Part shown: piece after piece, positions 52,376-59,792 of the stretch | Layout: each line of letters opens with the position of its first letter | Position numbering within the stretch: position 1 is the first letter of the stretch | Assembly: GCF_029338355.1 (NCBI RefSeq) | Contig: NZ_CP119802.1 | Location: 1,922,001-1,986,000, forward strand | Direction: 5' to 3' | Origin: Halosegnis marinus | GTDB taxonomy: Archaea; Halobacteriota; Halobacteria; Halobacteriales; Haloarculaceae | DNA: 64,000 bases | Position numbers and translations under genes: made by a program | The notes under the pieces: generated by a model | What the model was told of the DNA's origin: nothing | The model's database searches: none | What the model saw: the letters and a program-made list of their open reading frames with translations, nothing else

Positions 52376-52461
52376 TCAGCCGGTATCGTACTCGTCGTGC
52401 CGGCTCCCTCAGCCGGTGTCGTACCCGTCGCGCCGGCTCCTTCAGCCGGTGTCGTACTTGT
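52376..52461. repeat. 33-base tandem repeat at the end of the GNAT gene
   Basis: Units start at 52376, 52409 and 52442, each beginning with TCA, the minus-strand TGA. The third is the gene's own stop and last codons; the two outer copies lie downstream of it. Each repeat therefore supplies a YDTG-stop-like end. Copies 1 and 2 are nearly identical; copy 3 matches for about 16-20 bases and then diverges. Confidence 0.75.
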
Positions 52462-53014
52462 AGGTCGCCTCGTCGGGGTCGATGCCGAAGTCCTCGGGCG
52501 TCTCCTCGGGCTCCGTCTCGGCGGGGGCGGCCTCCGCCGCCTGCTTGAACCGCTCGCGGAGGTCGTCGGGCATCCGGAAGCGGTCGGCGTCGATGACCAT
52601 CGGCACGACGGTGTCGTGGCGCTCGCGCTTCTCGGCCAGCCGGTCGCGCAGGCTCTCCGCGAGGTCCGACTCCTCGACGGCGCGGAAGCCGAACTGCGCG
52701 AGGTACTCGTGTTCGGGCGTGAGCGTGTACACGCGGTCGTACCCCTCGATGTCGGCGTTGCGGAGCAGGCGCTCGACGATGTGGGCGCCGACGCCCTGCC
52801 CGCGCCACCCGTCGAGCACGCCGATGCTCGTCAGTTCGCAGACGTCGTCGTCGCGGTGGACGCGGAAGCGGCCGAAGCCGGCCCTCGTCGCGGAGTCGTC
52901 GTCCACCGCGATGACGTAGTCACGGGACCGGAAGGCCGTGTCGTCGAGCCCCATCGCCTCGATGTGGTCGAGGAGCCACGCCTCGTCGCGGTTTCGCGCG
53001 TCCCTGACGTACAT
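52442..53014 (-). CDS. GNAT-family N-acetyltransferase
   Basis: 190 residues. MYVRDARNRDEAWLLDHIEA at the N-terminus and acetyl-CoA motif A LTSIGVLDGWRGQGVGAHIVERLL at about 79-102, with the QxxGxG/A loop, followed by FGFRAVEESD. The C-terminal 60 residues are an acidic extension. The layout resembles argA-like or amino-acid acetyltransferases, but the substrate is not known. ATG at 53014 chosen; a longer frame of 18 more codons is less likely. Tandem repeats follow the stop. Confidence 0.85.
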   Translation of the reverse strand: MYVRDARNRDEAWLLDHIEAMGLDDTAFRSRDYVIAVDDDSATRAGFGRFRVHRDDDVCELTSIGVLDGWRGQGVGAHIVERLLRNADIEGYDRVYTLTPEHEYLAQFGFRAVEESDLAESLRDRLAEKRERHDTVVPMVIDADRFRMPDDLRERFKQAAEAAPAETEPEETPEDFGIDPDEATYKYDTG

Positions 53015-53083
53015 GTCCCCCGGTAGGACGGCCCGCCTCAAAACTCCTCGCCGCGACGCGGGGTTCACATGTTACGAGAAACC

Positions 53084-53089
53084 GTTATC
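53084..53089 (+). promoter_or_regulatory. TATA-like box of the acyl-CoA ligase gene
   Basis: GTTATC 26-31 bases before the ATG at 53115. Confidence 0.4.
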
Positions 53090-53114
53090 CGGGGGGCGGT
53101 CGCATCGCTCGAGT

Positions 53115-55121
53115 ATGAGCAGCGACAACGCGTCACTCGAAGACCTCGACCGGGTCGTCCACGAGCCGTCGCGGGAGTTCGTCGAGTCCACCAACGTCCA
53201 CGCCTTCATGGAGGCGTACGGCATCGACGACTACGACGAACTGGTCGAGCGGACGACGACGGAGATGGAGGGCGAACCCGAGAGCGGCGTCGAGTGGTTC
53301 TGGGGCGAACTGCCGGAGTACCTCGGCATCGACTGGTACGAGGAGCCGGACGCCGTGCGCGACGACACGGACGGCCCGCAGTTCACCGACTGGTATCCGG
53401 GCGCGACGACGAACATCGCCCACAACGTCCTCGACCGCCACGCGGCCCGCGACAGCGAGCGCCGCAACAAGGTCGCCTGTATCTGGGAGGGCGAGGACGG
53501 CGAGACGCGCGACGTGACCTTCCACGAGCTCCACCGGCGGGCGAACCAGGTAGCGAACTACCTCGCCGAGTGTGGGGTCGGGAAGGGGGACACCGTCGCG
53601 CTGTACATGCCGATGGTGCCGGAGGTCATCGCCATCCTCTACGGCTGTTTCAAGGTCGGCGCCATCGCCGTCCCCATCTTCTCCGGCTTCGGCGTGGACG
53701 CGACGGCCACGCGCATCGAGGACCCCGAGGCCTCGGTGCTGTTCACCGCGGACGGCTTCTCGCGGCGCGGCTCGACGGTGACGCTGAAGGACGCCGCGGA
53801 CGAGGCCATCGAGCAGGCCGACACCGAGGTGTCCGACGTGGCCGTCTACCGGCGGTTCGCGGACTCCGACCCGCCGATGACCGAGGGCCGCGACGCCTAC
53901 TGGGACGAGGCCGTCGAGACCCAACCGGACACTTTCGACACGGTCGAACTCGACGCGAGCGACGAGTCGATGTTGCTGTACTCGTCGGGAACCACGGGCA
54001 AGCCGAAGGGCATCGTCCACACGCACGCGGGCGTGCAGGTGCAGTGCGCGAAGGAGATACACTTCGGCTTCGACCGAAAGCCCGCGGACCGCTTCTTCTG
54101 GGTGTCGGACATCGGCTGGATGATGGGGCCGTGGACGCTCATCGGGAACCACGTGTTCGGCGGCACCGTCTTCATGTACGAGGGCGCGCCCGACTACCCG
54201 CAACCGGACCGCTTCTGGGAGATGATAGACCGCCACGACCTGACGCAGTTCGGCATCTCGCCGACCGCCATCCGCGCGCTCCGGAAGCAGGGCGACGAGT
54301 GGCTGGAGGGCCACGACCTCTCCTCGCTGCGGCTGCTGGGCTCGACCGGCGAGCCGTGGGACCCCGAGTCGTGGCTGTGGTTCTACGAGAACGTCGGCAA
54401 CGGCGAGGCCCCCATCATCAACATCTCGGGCGGGACGGAGATCTGCGGCTGTTTCCTGATGCCGCTCCCCATCAACGACCTCAAGCCCTGCACGCTGGGC
54501 GGCCCCGGCCTCGGGATGGACATCGACATCGTGGACTCGACGGGCGCGTCCATCGCCGACAGCCACGAGCGGGGCTTCCTCGTCGCGCGCGACTCCTGCC
54601 CCTCGATGACGAAGTCGCTGTGGTCGGGCGACGAGCGCTACCTCGATGAGTACTGGTCCTCCTTCGAGGACATGTGGGACCACGGCGACTGGGCTCAGAA
54701 GGACGAGGACGGCTTCTGGTTCCTCCACGGCCGTGCGGACGACGCGCTCAACGTCGCCGGTCGGAAGGTCGGCCCCGCGGAGGTGGAGGGGGCGGCGATG
54801 GACCACGAGGCGGTCAATCAGGCCGCCGCCGTCGGCGTGCCCGACGACACGACCGGGACGGCGGTCGTCCTCTACGTCATCGTGGAGGACGGCGTCGCGG
54901 AGGCCGACGACCTCCGCGAGGAGATACGCGGCGTGGTCGGCGAGGAACTCGGCAAGCCGTTCCGCCCGCGCGAGGTGCTGTTCGTGGACGAGTTCCCCAA
55001 GACGCAGTCGGGGAAGATAATCCGCCGCGCGGTGCAGGCCACCTACACGGGCGAGGATCTCGGCGACATGTCCTCCATCGAGAACCCCGGCGCCCTCGAC
55101 GACCTCGAGGACGCGCGCTGA
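53115..55121 (+). CDS. AMP-forming acyl-CoA ligase (acetyl-CoA synthetase-like)
   Basis: 668 residues. ACS N-terminal domain (WFWGELPEYLGIDWYEEP), P-loop-like LLYSSGTTGKPKG near 288-300, VSDIGWMMGPW, INISGGTEICGCF, GDWAQKDEDGFWFLHGRADDALNVAGRKVGP and the acylated Lys in TQSGKIIRR near 634. It activates acetate, propionate or a longer acid to acyl-CoA. Its position beside the methylmalonyl-CoA genes suggests propionate use, but specificity is not visible. The ATG at 53115 follows leaderless TATA spacing; a longer frame is spurious. Confidence 0.93.
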   Translation: MSSDNASLEDLDRVVHEPSREFVESTNVHAFMEAYGIDDYDELVERTTTEMEGEPESGVEWFWGELPEYLGIDWYEEPDAVRDDTDGPQFTDWYPGATTNIAHNVLDRHAARDSERRNKVACIWEGEDGETRDVTFHELHRRANQVANYLAECGVGKGDTVALYMPMVPEVIAILYGCFKVGAIAVPIFSGFGVDATATRIEDPEASVLFTADGFSRRGSTVTLKDAADEAIEQADTEVSDVAVYRRFADSDPPMTEGRDAYWDEAVETQPDTFDTVELDASDESMLLYSSGTTGKPKGIVHTHAGVQVQCAKEIHFGFDRKPADRFFWVSDIGWMMGPWTLIGNHVFGGTVFMYEGAPDYPQPDRFWEMIDRHDLTQFGISPTAIRALRKQGDEWLEGHDLSSLRLLGSTGEPWDPESWLWFYENVGNGEAPIINISGGTEICGCFLMPLPINDLKPCTLGGPGLGMDIDIVDSTGASIADSHERGFLVARDSCPSMTKSLWSGDERYLDEYWSSFEDMWDHGDWAQKDEDGFWFLHGRADDALNVAGRKVGPAEVEGAAMDHEAVNQAAAVGVPDDTTGTAVVLYVIVEDGVAEADDLREEIRGVVGEELGKPFRPREVLFVDEFPKTQSGKIIRRAVQATYTGEDLGDMSSIENPGALDDLEDAR

Positions 55122-55124
55122 GGG

Positions 55125-56336
55125 TCAGGCCGTCCGCCCCGCAGCGGCGACGAACCCCGCGCCCGCGAGGCCGACGACGCCCGTGGCGAGGAAGACGAGC
55201 GTGTAGTCGCCGAGCGCGCCGTACGCGAGCGTCGCCAGCGGCGGCGCGGACAGCCCCGCGAGCGCGAAGGCGACGGAGGCGACGCCGTACAGGGTCCCGA
55301 TGTCCTCCACGCCGAACAGGTCCGCGACGAGCGGCGACAGCAGCGCGCCGTTGCCGCCGTAGCCGACGCCGAAGACGACGGCCAGCGCGACGAGCGCGTA
55401 CCCCGTCGAGAGGAACGGGAGCGCACAGAGACACAGCCCCATGACGACCGAGCAGGCGACGAACACCCGGACGCGCCCGGTCCGGTCGGAGAGGTAGCCG
55501 ACGACGAGGCGCGCGCCGCTGGTGGAGACGCCGAGCGCGCTGATGGCCGTCACGCCGGCCCACCGCACTCCCTCGTCCGCGGCGAAGGGGACGAGGTGGT
55601 TCACGAGCACGTACAGCGTCGCGTACACGCCCGCCCACCCGAGCACGACGAACAGGAACGGGAGCGAGAACACGGTGGCGCGGACGTTTCCGGCCTCGCC
55701 GGGGCCGGCCCGTCCCTCCGGGAACTCGACGGAGAGGTCCGCCCCCACCGCCTCGGGCCGGGCCGCGAGCAGGAGCGTCGCGACGGCGAGCACGACGAAG
55801 AGGCCGACGGCGAGCGCGTCGAACGCGCCGCGCCAGCCCCGCGCCCCGACGAGCCACGAGGCCGTCGGGACGACGACGAGCAGGCCCGCGCCGAGGCCGG
55901 CCGCGGCGACCCCGTTGGCGAAGCCGCGCCGCCGCCCGAACCACGACGGGACGGTGGCGTACGCGACGACGTAACAACAGCCCATCCCCAGCCCCGTGGT
56001 CAGCCCGTAGCCCGCGACGAGGAGGAAGTAGGAGTCGGCGCGGGCGGCCGCGAGCATCCCGCCCGCGAGCAGGACGGCCCCGACGGCGAGCAGCTTCCGC
56101 GGGCCGACCCGGTCGAGCGCGCGGCCGAGTCCCGCGCCGCCGACGTAGATGGCCGCGGTCTGGACGCCGAAGACGAGCGAGACGCGCGCCGGCGAGACGG
56201 CGAAGTCGGCCGCGAGCGCGTCGAAGAACACCGAGAAGGAGTAGGTCATCCCGAACAGCGACCCCGCCGCGAGGAAGCAGGCGGCGACGACGACCCACCC
56301 GTAGTAGAACTCGCGGGCGGCGAGACGGGAGCGCAC
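55125..56336 (-). CDS. MFS transporter (OFA/monocarboxylate-like)
   Basis: 403 residues with 12 hydrophobic segments. FYYGWVVVAACFLAAGSLFG at the start and GLGRALDRVGPRKLL in the first cytoplasmic loop are typical of OFA-type monocarboxylate transporters. The substrate could be a carboxylate, given the acyl-CoA ligase three bases away in the convergent direction, but this is inferred. It differs from the MFS at 7043-8236. Confidence 0.88.
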   Translation of the reverse strand: MRSRLAAREFYYGWVVVAACFLAAGSLFGMTYSFSVFFDALAADFAVSPARVSLVFGVQTAAIYVGGAGLGRALDRVGPRKLLAVGAVLLAGGMLAAARADSYFLLVAGYGLTTGLGMGCCYVVAYATVPSWFGRRRGFANGVAAAGLGAGLLVVVPTASWLVGARGWRGAFDALAVGLFVVLAVATLLLAARPEAVGADLSVEFPEGRAGPGEAGNVRATVFSLPFLFVVLGWAGVYATLYVLVNHLVPFAADEGVRWAGVTAISALGVSTSGARLVVGYLSDRTGRVRVFVACSVVMGLCLCALPFLSTGYALVALAVVFGVGYGGNGALLSPLVADLFGVEDIGTLYGVASVAFALAGLSAPPLATLAYGALGDYTLVFLATGVVGLAGAGFVAAAGRTA

Positions 56337-56375
56337 GGCCGGGGGTTCCCCGGCGACGACAAAAACCTTCGCGCC

Positions 56376-57095
56376 CTACAGCACGTCGTCGGGGGCGACC
56401 GTGACGCCGTCCGGCCCCGCGCCGACCCCGAGGTCGGTCTCGGTGTCGCCGTCCGGCACGACGACGGTCGCGCCCGCGACGAGCGGCGCGAGCAGGCCGC
56501 CCGCGACGACACCCGGATGCGCGAGGGGCGCGCGTATCGCCACCTCGTCGCCCGGGCCGAGGTCGTGCTCGTCCGCGAACGCGACGGCCGTCCCCACGAG
56601 GTCGGCGTGGCTGTACACGTCCTCCCCGACCCGGAGCAGGGGGTCGTCGGTGGCGGGGCGGTCCGGCGGCAGCGTCGGGTTCTCGCTCCACACGTCGCGC
56701 TCCCAGTAGGCGACGGGGGGGTCGGACGGCTCCGCCCCGTAGCCCACGCGGCGGGTGCTCGGCCCGGCGTCGAACTCGCCGAGTCGGGCGGTCGGGACGA
56801 CGAGCGCCTTCACGCCCTCCAGCGTCGCGGGCTCGAACTCGACGGTCGCGCCGAGCAGGCCCGCGCCGAGGAAGGAGAGCAGCGCCTCGGGCACGGGGTC
56901 GGCCGCGACGGCGACGGCCATGCCGCCCCGGACGCCCTCGTTGCGGAGGAAGAGGCCGGCCTTCCACGCCGTCGTGAGGAAGCGCCGGTAGTCGTAGCTC
57001 CGGCCGCTCGGGTCGTGGCGGTGGGCGAGCGCGTCCGAGCGTCGGTCGCGCGCGAGCACGTCGCGGAGGACGGTCGCCCGTCCGTCGTCTGCCAT
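56376..57095 (-). CDS. short AMP-dependent-ligase-like protein
   Basis: 239 residues. SYDYRRFLTTAWKAGLFLRNEG, then GVRGGMAVAVAADPVPEALLSFLGAGLLGA, resembles the N-terminal part of acyl-CoA ligases, and PLLRVGEDVYSHADLVGTAVAF resembles a second, similar piece. The P-loop SSGTTGKPKG and the catalytic C-terminal domain are missing, so ligase activity is unlikely. It may be a stand-alone regulator, a partner or a relic. ATG at 57095 gives a clean start; upstream sequence lacks coding character. Confidence 0.7.
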   Translation of the reverse strand: MADDGRATVLRDVLARDRRSDALAHRHDPSGRSYDYRRFLTTAWKAGLFLRNEGVRGGMAVAVAADPVPEALLSFLGAGLLGATVEFEPATLEGVKALVVPTARLGEFDAGPSTRRVGYGAEPSDPPVAYWERDVWSENPTLPPDRPATDDPLLRVGEDVYSHADLVGTAVAFADEHDLGPGDEVAIRAPLAHPGVVAGGLLAPLVAGATVVVPDGDTETDLGVGAGPDGVTVAPDDVL

Positions 57096-57144
57096 ACCGG
57101 GGGTAGGCGCGGCGGCGCGAAAAGGGCACGGCCGGCGGGGAACG

Positions 57145-57149
57145 TTTAT
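57145..57149 (+). promoter_or_regulatory. TATA-like box of the HTH/DUF7521-type pair
   Basis: TTTAT 26-30 bases before the ATG at 57175. An ATG at 57148 falls inside this box, so I do not use it as start. Confidence 0.5.
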
Positions 57150-57174
57150 GTCGGTCGCTAGTCGTCTCAATCTC

Positions 57175-57528
57175 ATGTCCGACGCGCCCGACACCGGGAC
57201 CGTGCTCGACGCGCTGGACGACCCGGACGCGCGGACCATCCTCGAACGGTTGGAGGAGCCGATGTCCGCCGCCGAGGTCGCCGAGGCGTGCGACATCGCC
57301 CGCTCGACCGCCTACCGGAAGCTGGGCCGCCTGTCCGAGGCGTCGCTGCTGGCCGAGGAGACGCGCGTCCGCGCCGACGGCCACCACACCACCCGCTACC
57401 GGGTGGCGTTCGAGTCGGTCGTGGTCGAGTTCTCCGAGCGGCGCACGCTCGGCGTCGAGGTCGTGCGCCCGGACGCGCCCGACGCGCAGTTGGCGTCGAT
57501 GTGGGCGGAGGTGCGCCGCGAGGTATGA
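57175..57528 (+). CDS. winged-helix transcriptional regulator (ArsR-like)
   Basis: 117 residues. The helix-turn-helix is DARTILERLEEPMSAAEVAEA then CDIARSTAYRKLGRLSEASLL (about residues 18-60), followed by a beta wing TRYRVAFESVVVEFSE. This is the usual single-domain haloarchaeal ArsR-type regulator, probably dimeric. A four-base overlap with the next gene (ATGA) couples it to a membrane protein, a common haloarchaeal HTH/DUF7521 pairing. Ligand unknown; autoregulation is plausible. Confidence 0.85.
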   Translation: MSDAPDTGTVLDALDDPDARTILERLEEPMSAAEVAEACDIARSTAYRKLGRLSEASLLAEETRVRADGHHTTRYRVAFESVVVEFSERRTLGVEVVRPDAPDAQLASMWAEVRREV

Positions 57529-57812
57529 CCGCCTCGGGCGGGCTCGCGCTGACGCTCCTCGTCGCGCTGAAGACGGTCCTCGTGGTCGTCGGGGGGCTGG
57601 TGACGTACTTCGCGGCGCGCGCCTATCGGCGGACACGGGCGCGCCCCATCGGCGCGCTGGCGCTCGGCTTCGGTATCGTCACGTTCGGCACCATGCTGTC
57701 CGGGGTCGCGGACCAGGTGTTGCGCGTGGAGATGGCGTGGGTCCTCGTCGTCGAGACCGCGCTCACGACGGCGGGTTTCCTCGTCATCCTCTATTCGCTG
57801 TACGCCGAGTAA
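57525..57812 (+). CDS. small membrane protein (DUF7521-type)
   Basis: 95 residues with three predicted membrane helices (LALTLLVALKTVLVVVGGLV, IGALALGFGIVTFGTMLSGVA, VLVVETALTTAGFLVILYSL). Its start overlaps the regulator stop. It matches the haloarchaeal DUF7521 family as I recall it; the function is unknown, perhaps a membrane sensor for the coupled regulator. Confidence 0.82.
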   Translation: MTASGGLALTLLVALKTVLVVVGGLVTYFAARAYRRTRARPIGALALGFGIVTFGTMLSGVADQVLRVEMAWVLVVETALTTAGFLVILYSLYAE

Positions 57813-57839
57813 AAGGGAACCGCGGGCGGGGTCGTCCCC

Positions 57840-58397
57840 TCAGCCGAGGACGAGGTCGAGCGCCGGGTACTTCTCCAGCAGCGGGGTCCCGCCGACCTCG
57901 TACTGCTCGACCAGCGCGTCCAGCCCGAGGATGCGGCCGGCGCCGAACGCCGCGACCGCGAGGAACACGAGCATGTACGCGAAGTCGCCGTTGATGACGC
58001 CGTGTTCGATGCTCCAGTTCCCGAAGTAGAACATGAGCATCATGAACGCGCCGAAGAACGCGGCGAGGCGGGTCGCGAGGCCGACGATGAGGCCGAGACC
58101 GATGAGGACCTCACCCCACGGGACCGCGACGTTCGCGAAGTCGACGAACCACGGGGTCGTCCCCATCCAGAGGAACAGCCCTTCGAGGGGGTTCCCGTTC
58201 GTCGCCGCGGCGAACTGCAGGTAGCCCTGCGCGCTCCACCCGGCGGTCAGCACCTTCTCGATACCCGCGTAGAGGAACGCTATCCCCATCATCAGCCGCA
58301 GCGCGAGGACGAACCACGCCGACAGGCTGTGGGCCTTCCCGCGGACAGTCACGCCGCCGAGGCGGCTCTCGAACACGTTGGGTTGATTGGCTACCAT
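57840..58397 (-). CDS. DoxX-family membrane protein
   Basis: 185 residues with four membrane segments: FVLALRLMMGIAFLYAGIEK, FANVAVPWGEVLIGLGLIVGLATR, FGAFMMLMFYFGN and FAYMLVFLAVAAFGAG. LRLMMGIAFLYAGIEKVL is the DoxX N-terminal motif. DoxX proteins are linked with quinone or oxidative-stress functions; its partner here is unknown. I prefer ATG at 58397 over GTG at 58406 because AAGGTGA stands six bases before it; TATA-like CTTTATATC lies further upstream. Confidence 0.88.
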   Translation of the reverse strand: MVANQPNVFESRLGGVTVRGKAHSLSAWFVLALRLMMGIAFLYAGIEKVLTAGWSAQGYLQFAAATNGNPLEGLFLWMGTTPWFVDFANVAVPWGEVLIGLGLIVGLATRLAAFFGAFMMLMFYFGNWSIEHGVINGDFAYMLVFLAVAAFGAGRILGLDALVEQYEVGGTPLLEKYPALDLVLG

Positions 58398-58402
58398 TTT
58401 GC

Positions 58403-58444
58403 TCACCTTACGACTGTAGGGACGACGACGGAGACGATATAAAG
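58403..58444 (-). promoter_or_regulatory. Shine-Dalgarno and TATA of the DoxX gene
   Basis: AAGGTGA at 58403-58409 (minus) before the ATG at 58397 and CTTTATATC at 58436-58444 (minus). This transcript should carry a short leader, unlike most in the window. Confidence 0.5.
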
Positions 58445-58531
58445 AGACGCTGAGTCCCGGGTTCCGAGACTCGTCCGCTGTCGTGCGGTTTCGGGGCGAA
58501 TCGTGCTACCTAGTTCGCACGCTCGGGGGAG

Positions 58532-59680
58532 TCAGAAGGAGTTCTTGATCTTCTCGAAGAACCCCTCCTCGACGTCGACCTCCTCGCCGCCGGCCTCGGC
58601 GAACGCCTCCAGCGCCTCCTTCTGCTCCTCGTTGAGGTCGGTCGGGGTGACGACCTGCACGGTGACGTAGAGGTCGCCGCTCCCGCGCCCGCGCAGGTGG
58701 GGCATCCCCTTCCCCTGCAGGCGGAGCCGTTCGCCCGACTGCGTGCCGGCGTTGAGGTCCATCTCGACGGGCCCGTCGAGCGTCGGCACCTCTATCGTCG
58801 CCCCGAAGACGGCCTTCGGGAAGGAGACCGCGGCGTCGTAGTGGAGGTCGTCGCCGTCACGCTCGAAGTCCGGGTGCGGCTCGACGCCCACCTCGATGAG
58901 CAGGTCGCCGTTCGGGCCGTTGTTCTCGCCGGGCGCGCCCTCGCCGCTCATCCGGAGGCTCTGCCCGTCGCGGATGCCCGCGGGCACGTCCACCTGCAGG
59001 GTGGCCTCGCGCTGGACACGGCCGTCGCCGCCGCAGGTCGAACACGTCTCGGAGTAGAGCGTCCCCTCGCCCTCGCAGCGCCGACAGGTCTGGGTCTGCT
59101 GGACGCGGCCGAGCGGCGTCTGCTGGACGCGCGTGGTCTGGCCCTGCCCGTTACACTCCGGGCAGGTCTCCGCGTCGGCCTCGGGGGGGTGGCCCGCGCC
59201 GTCGCAGTCGGGACACGCCTCGGGGCGCGTGACGCTGAACTCCCGCGTGATGCCCTCGTAGGCGGCTTCGAGCGAGACGGTCATCCGCGTGCGGAGATCC
59301 TGGCCCTGTCGCGGACCGTTGCGGTTGCCGCCGGCCCCCCCGCCGAAGAACTGTTCGAAGATGTCGTTCATCCCGCCCATGCCGCCCCCGCCGCCGCCGA
59401 AGGGGTTCCCGCCGCCCATGCCGCCGCCCCCGCCGCCGGTCGCCCCGCGCTTGTCGGCCTGCTCGAACCGCTCGTGGCCGACCTGGTCGTACATCCGGCG
59501 CTTCTCGTCGTCGGTGAGCACCTCCTTGGCCTTCTTGGCCTTCTTGAACTTCTCCTCGGCGTTCGGGTCGTCGGAGACGTCCGGGTGGTACTCCCGCGCC
59601 TTCTCGCGGTACGCCTGCTTTATCTCGTCCTCGGAGGCGTCGCGCGAGACCCCGAGCACGTCGTAGAAGTCCTCGCTCAT
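58532..59680 (-). CDS. dnaJ: chaperone DnaJ
   Basis: 382 residues. J domain with HPD (YHPDVSDDPNAEEKFKK), a Gly/Phe-rich region (GGGGGGMGGGNPFGGGGG), four CxxCxGxG zinc repeats (CPDCDGAGH, CPECNGQG, CRRCEGEG, CSTCGGDG) and the C-terminal client-binding domain. It delivers unfolded clients to DnaK and stimulates its ATPase. dnaK is encoded on the same strand 3.7 kb away; two plus-strand genes lie between them. Confidence 0.98.
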   Translation of the reverse strand: MSEDFYDVLGVSRDASEDEIKQAYREKAREYHPDVSDDPNAEEKFKKAKKAKEVLTDDEKRRMYDQVGHERFEQADKRGATGGGGGGMGGGNPFGGGGGGMGGMNDIFEQFFGGGAGGNRNGPRQGQDLRTRMTVSLEAAYEGITREFSVTRPEACPDCDGAGHPPEADAETCPECNGQGQTTRVQQTPLGRVQQTQTCRRCEGEGTLYSETCSTCGGDGRVQREATLQVDVPAGIRDGQSLRMSGEGAPGENNGPNGDLLIEVGVEPHPDFERDGDDLHYDAAVSFPKAVFGATIEVPTLDGPVEMDLNAGTQSGERLRLQGKGMPHLRGRGSGDLYVTVQVVTPTDLNEEQKEALEAFAEAGGEEVDVEEGFFEKIKNSF

Positions 59681-59763
59681 TCGTTACCCGTCGTTATCCG
59701 TCGAGACGTTTGAAAGGAACGGGTCCGGGGCGACGGACAACCGCCGGAACGGCCGAAGGAGAT

Positions 59764-59770
59764 ACAAATA
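59764..59770 (+). promoter_or_regulatory. TATA-like box of the 7TM kinase gene
   Basis: ACAAATA 23-29 bases before the ATG at 59793. Confidence 0.5.
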
Positions 59771-59792
59771 GGTACTGTCTGCTATACAAGGT

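Noticed and set aside
52376-52461. CRISPR repeats
   Set aside because: Units are directly tandem without spacers and correspond to the gene end.
50087-53026. 979-codon plus-strand frame antisense to mcmA and the GNAT gene
   Set aside because: High GC content removes stop codons on the opposite strand; the translation has no recognisable domain and overlaps several clear genes.
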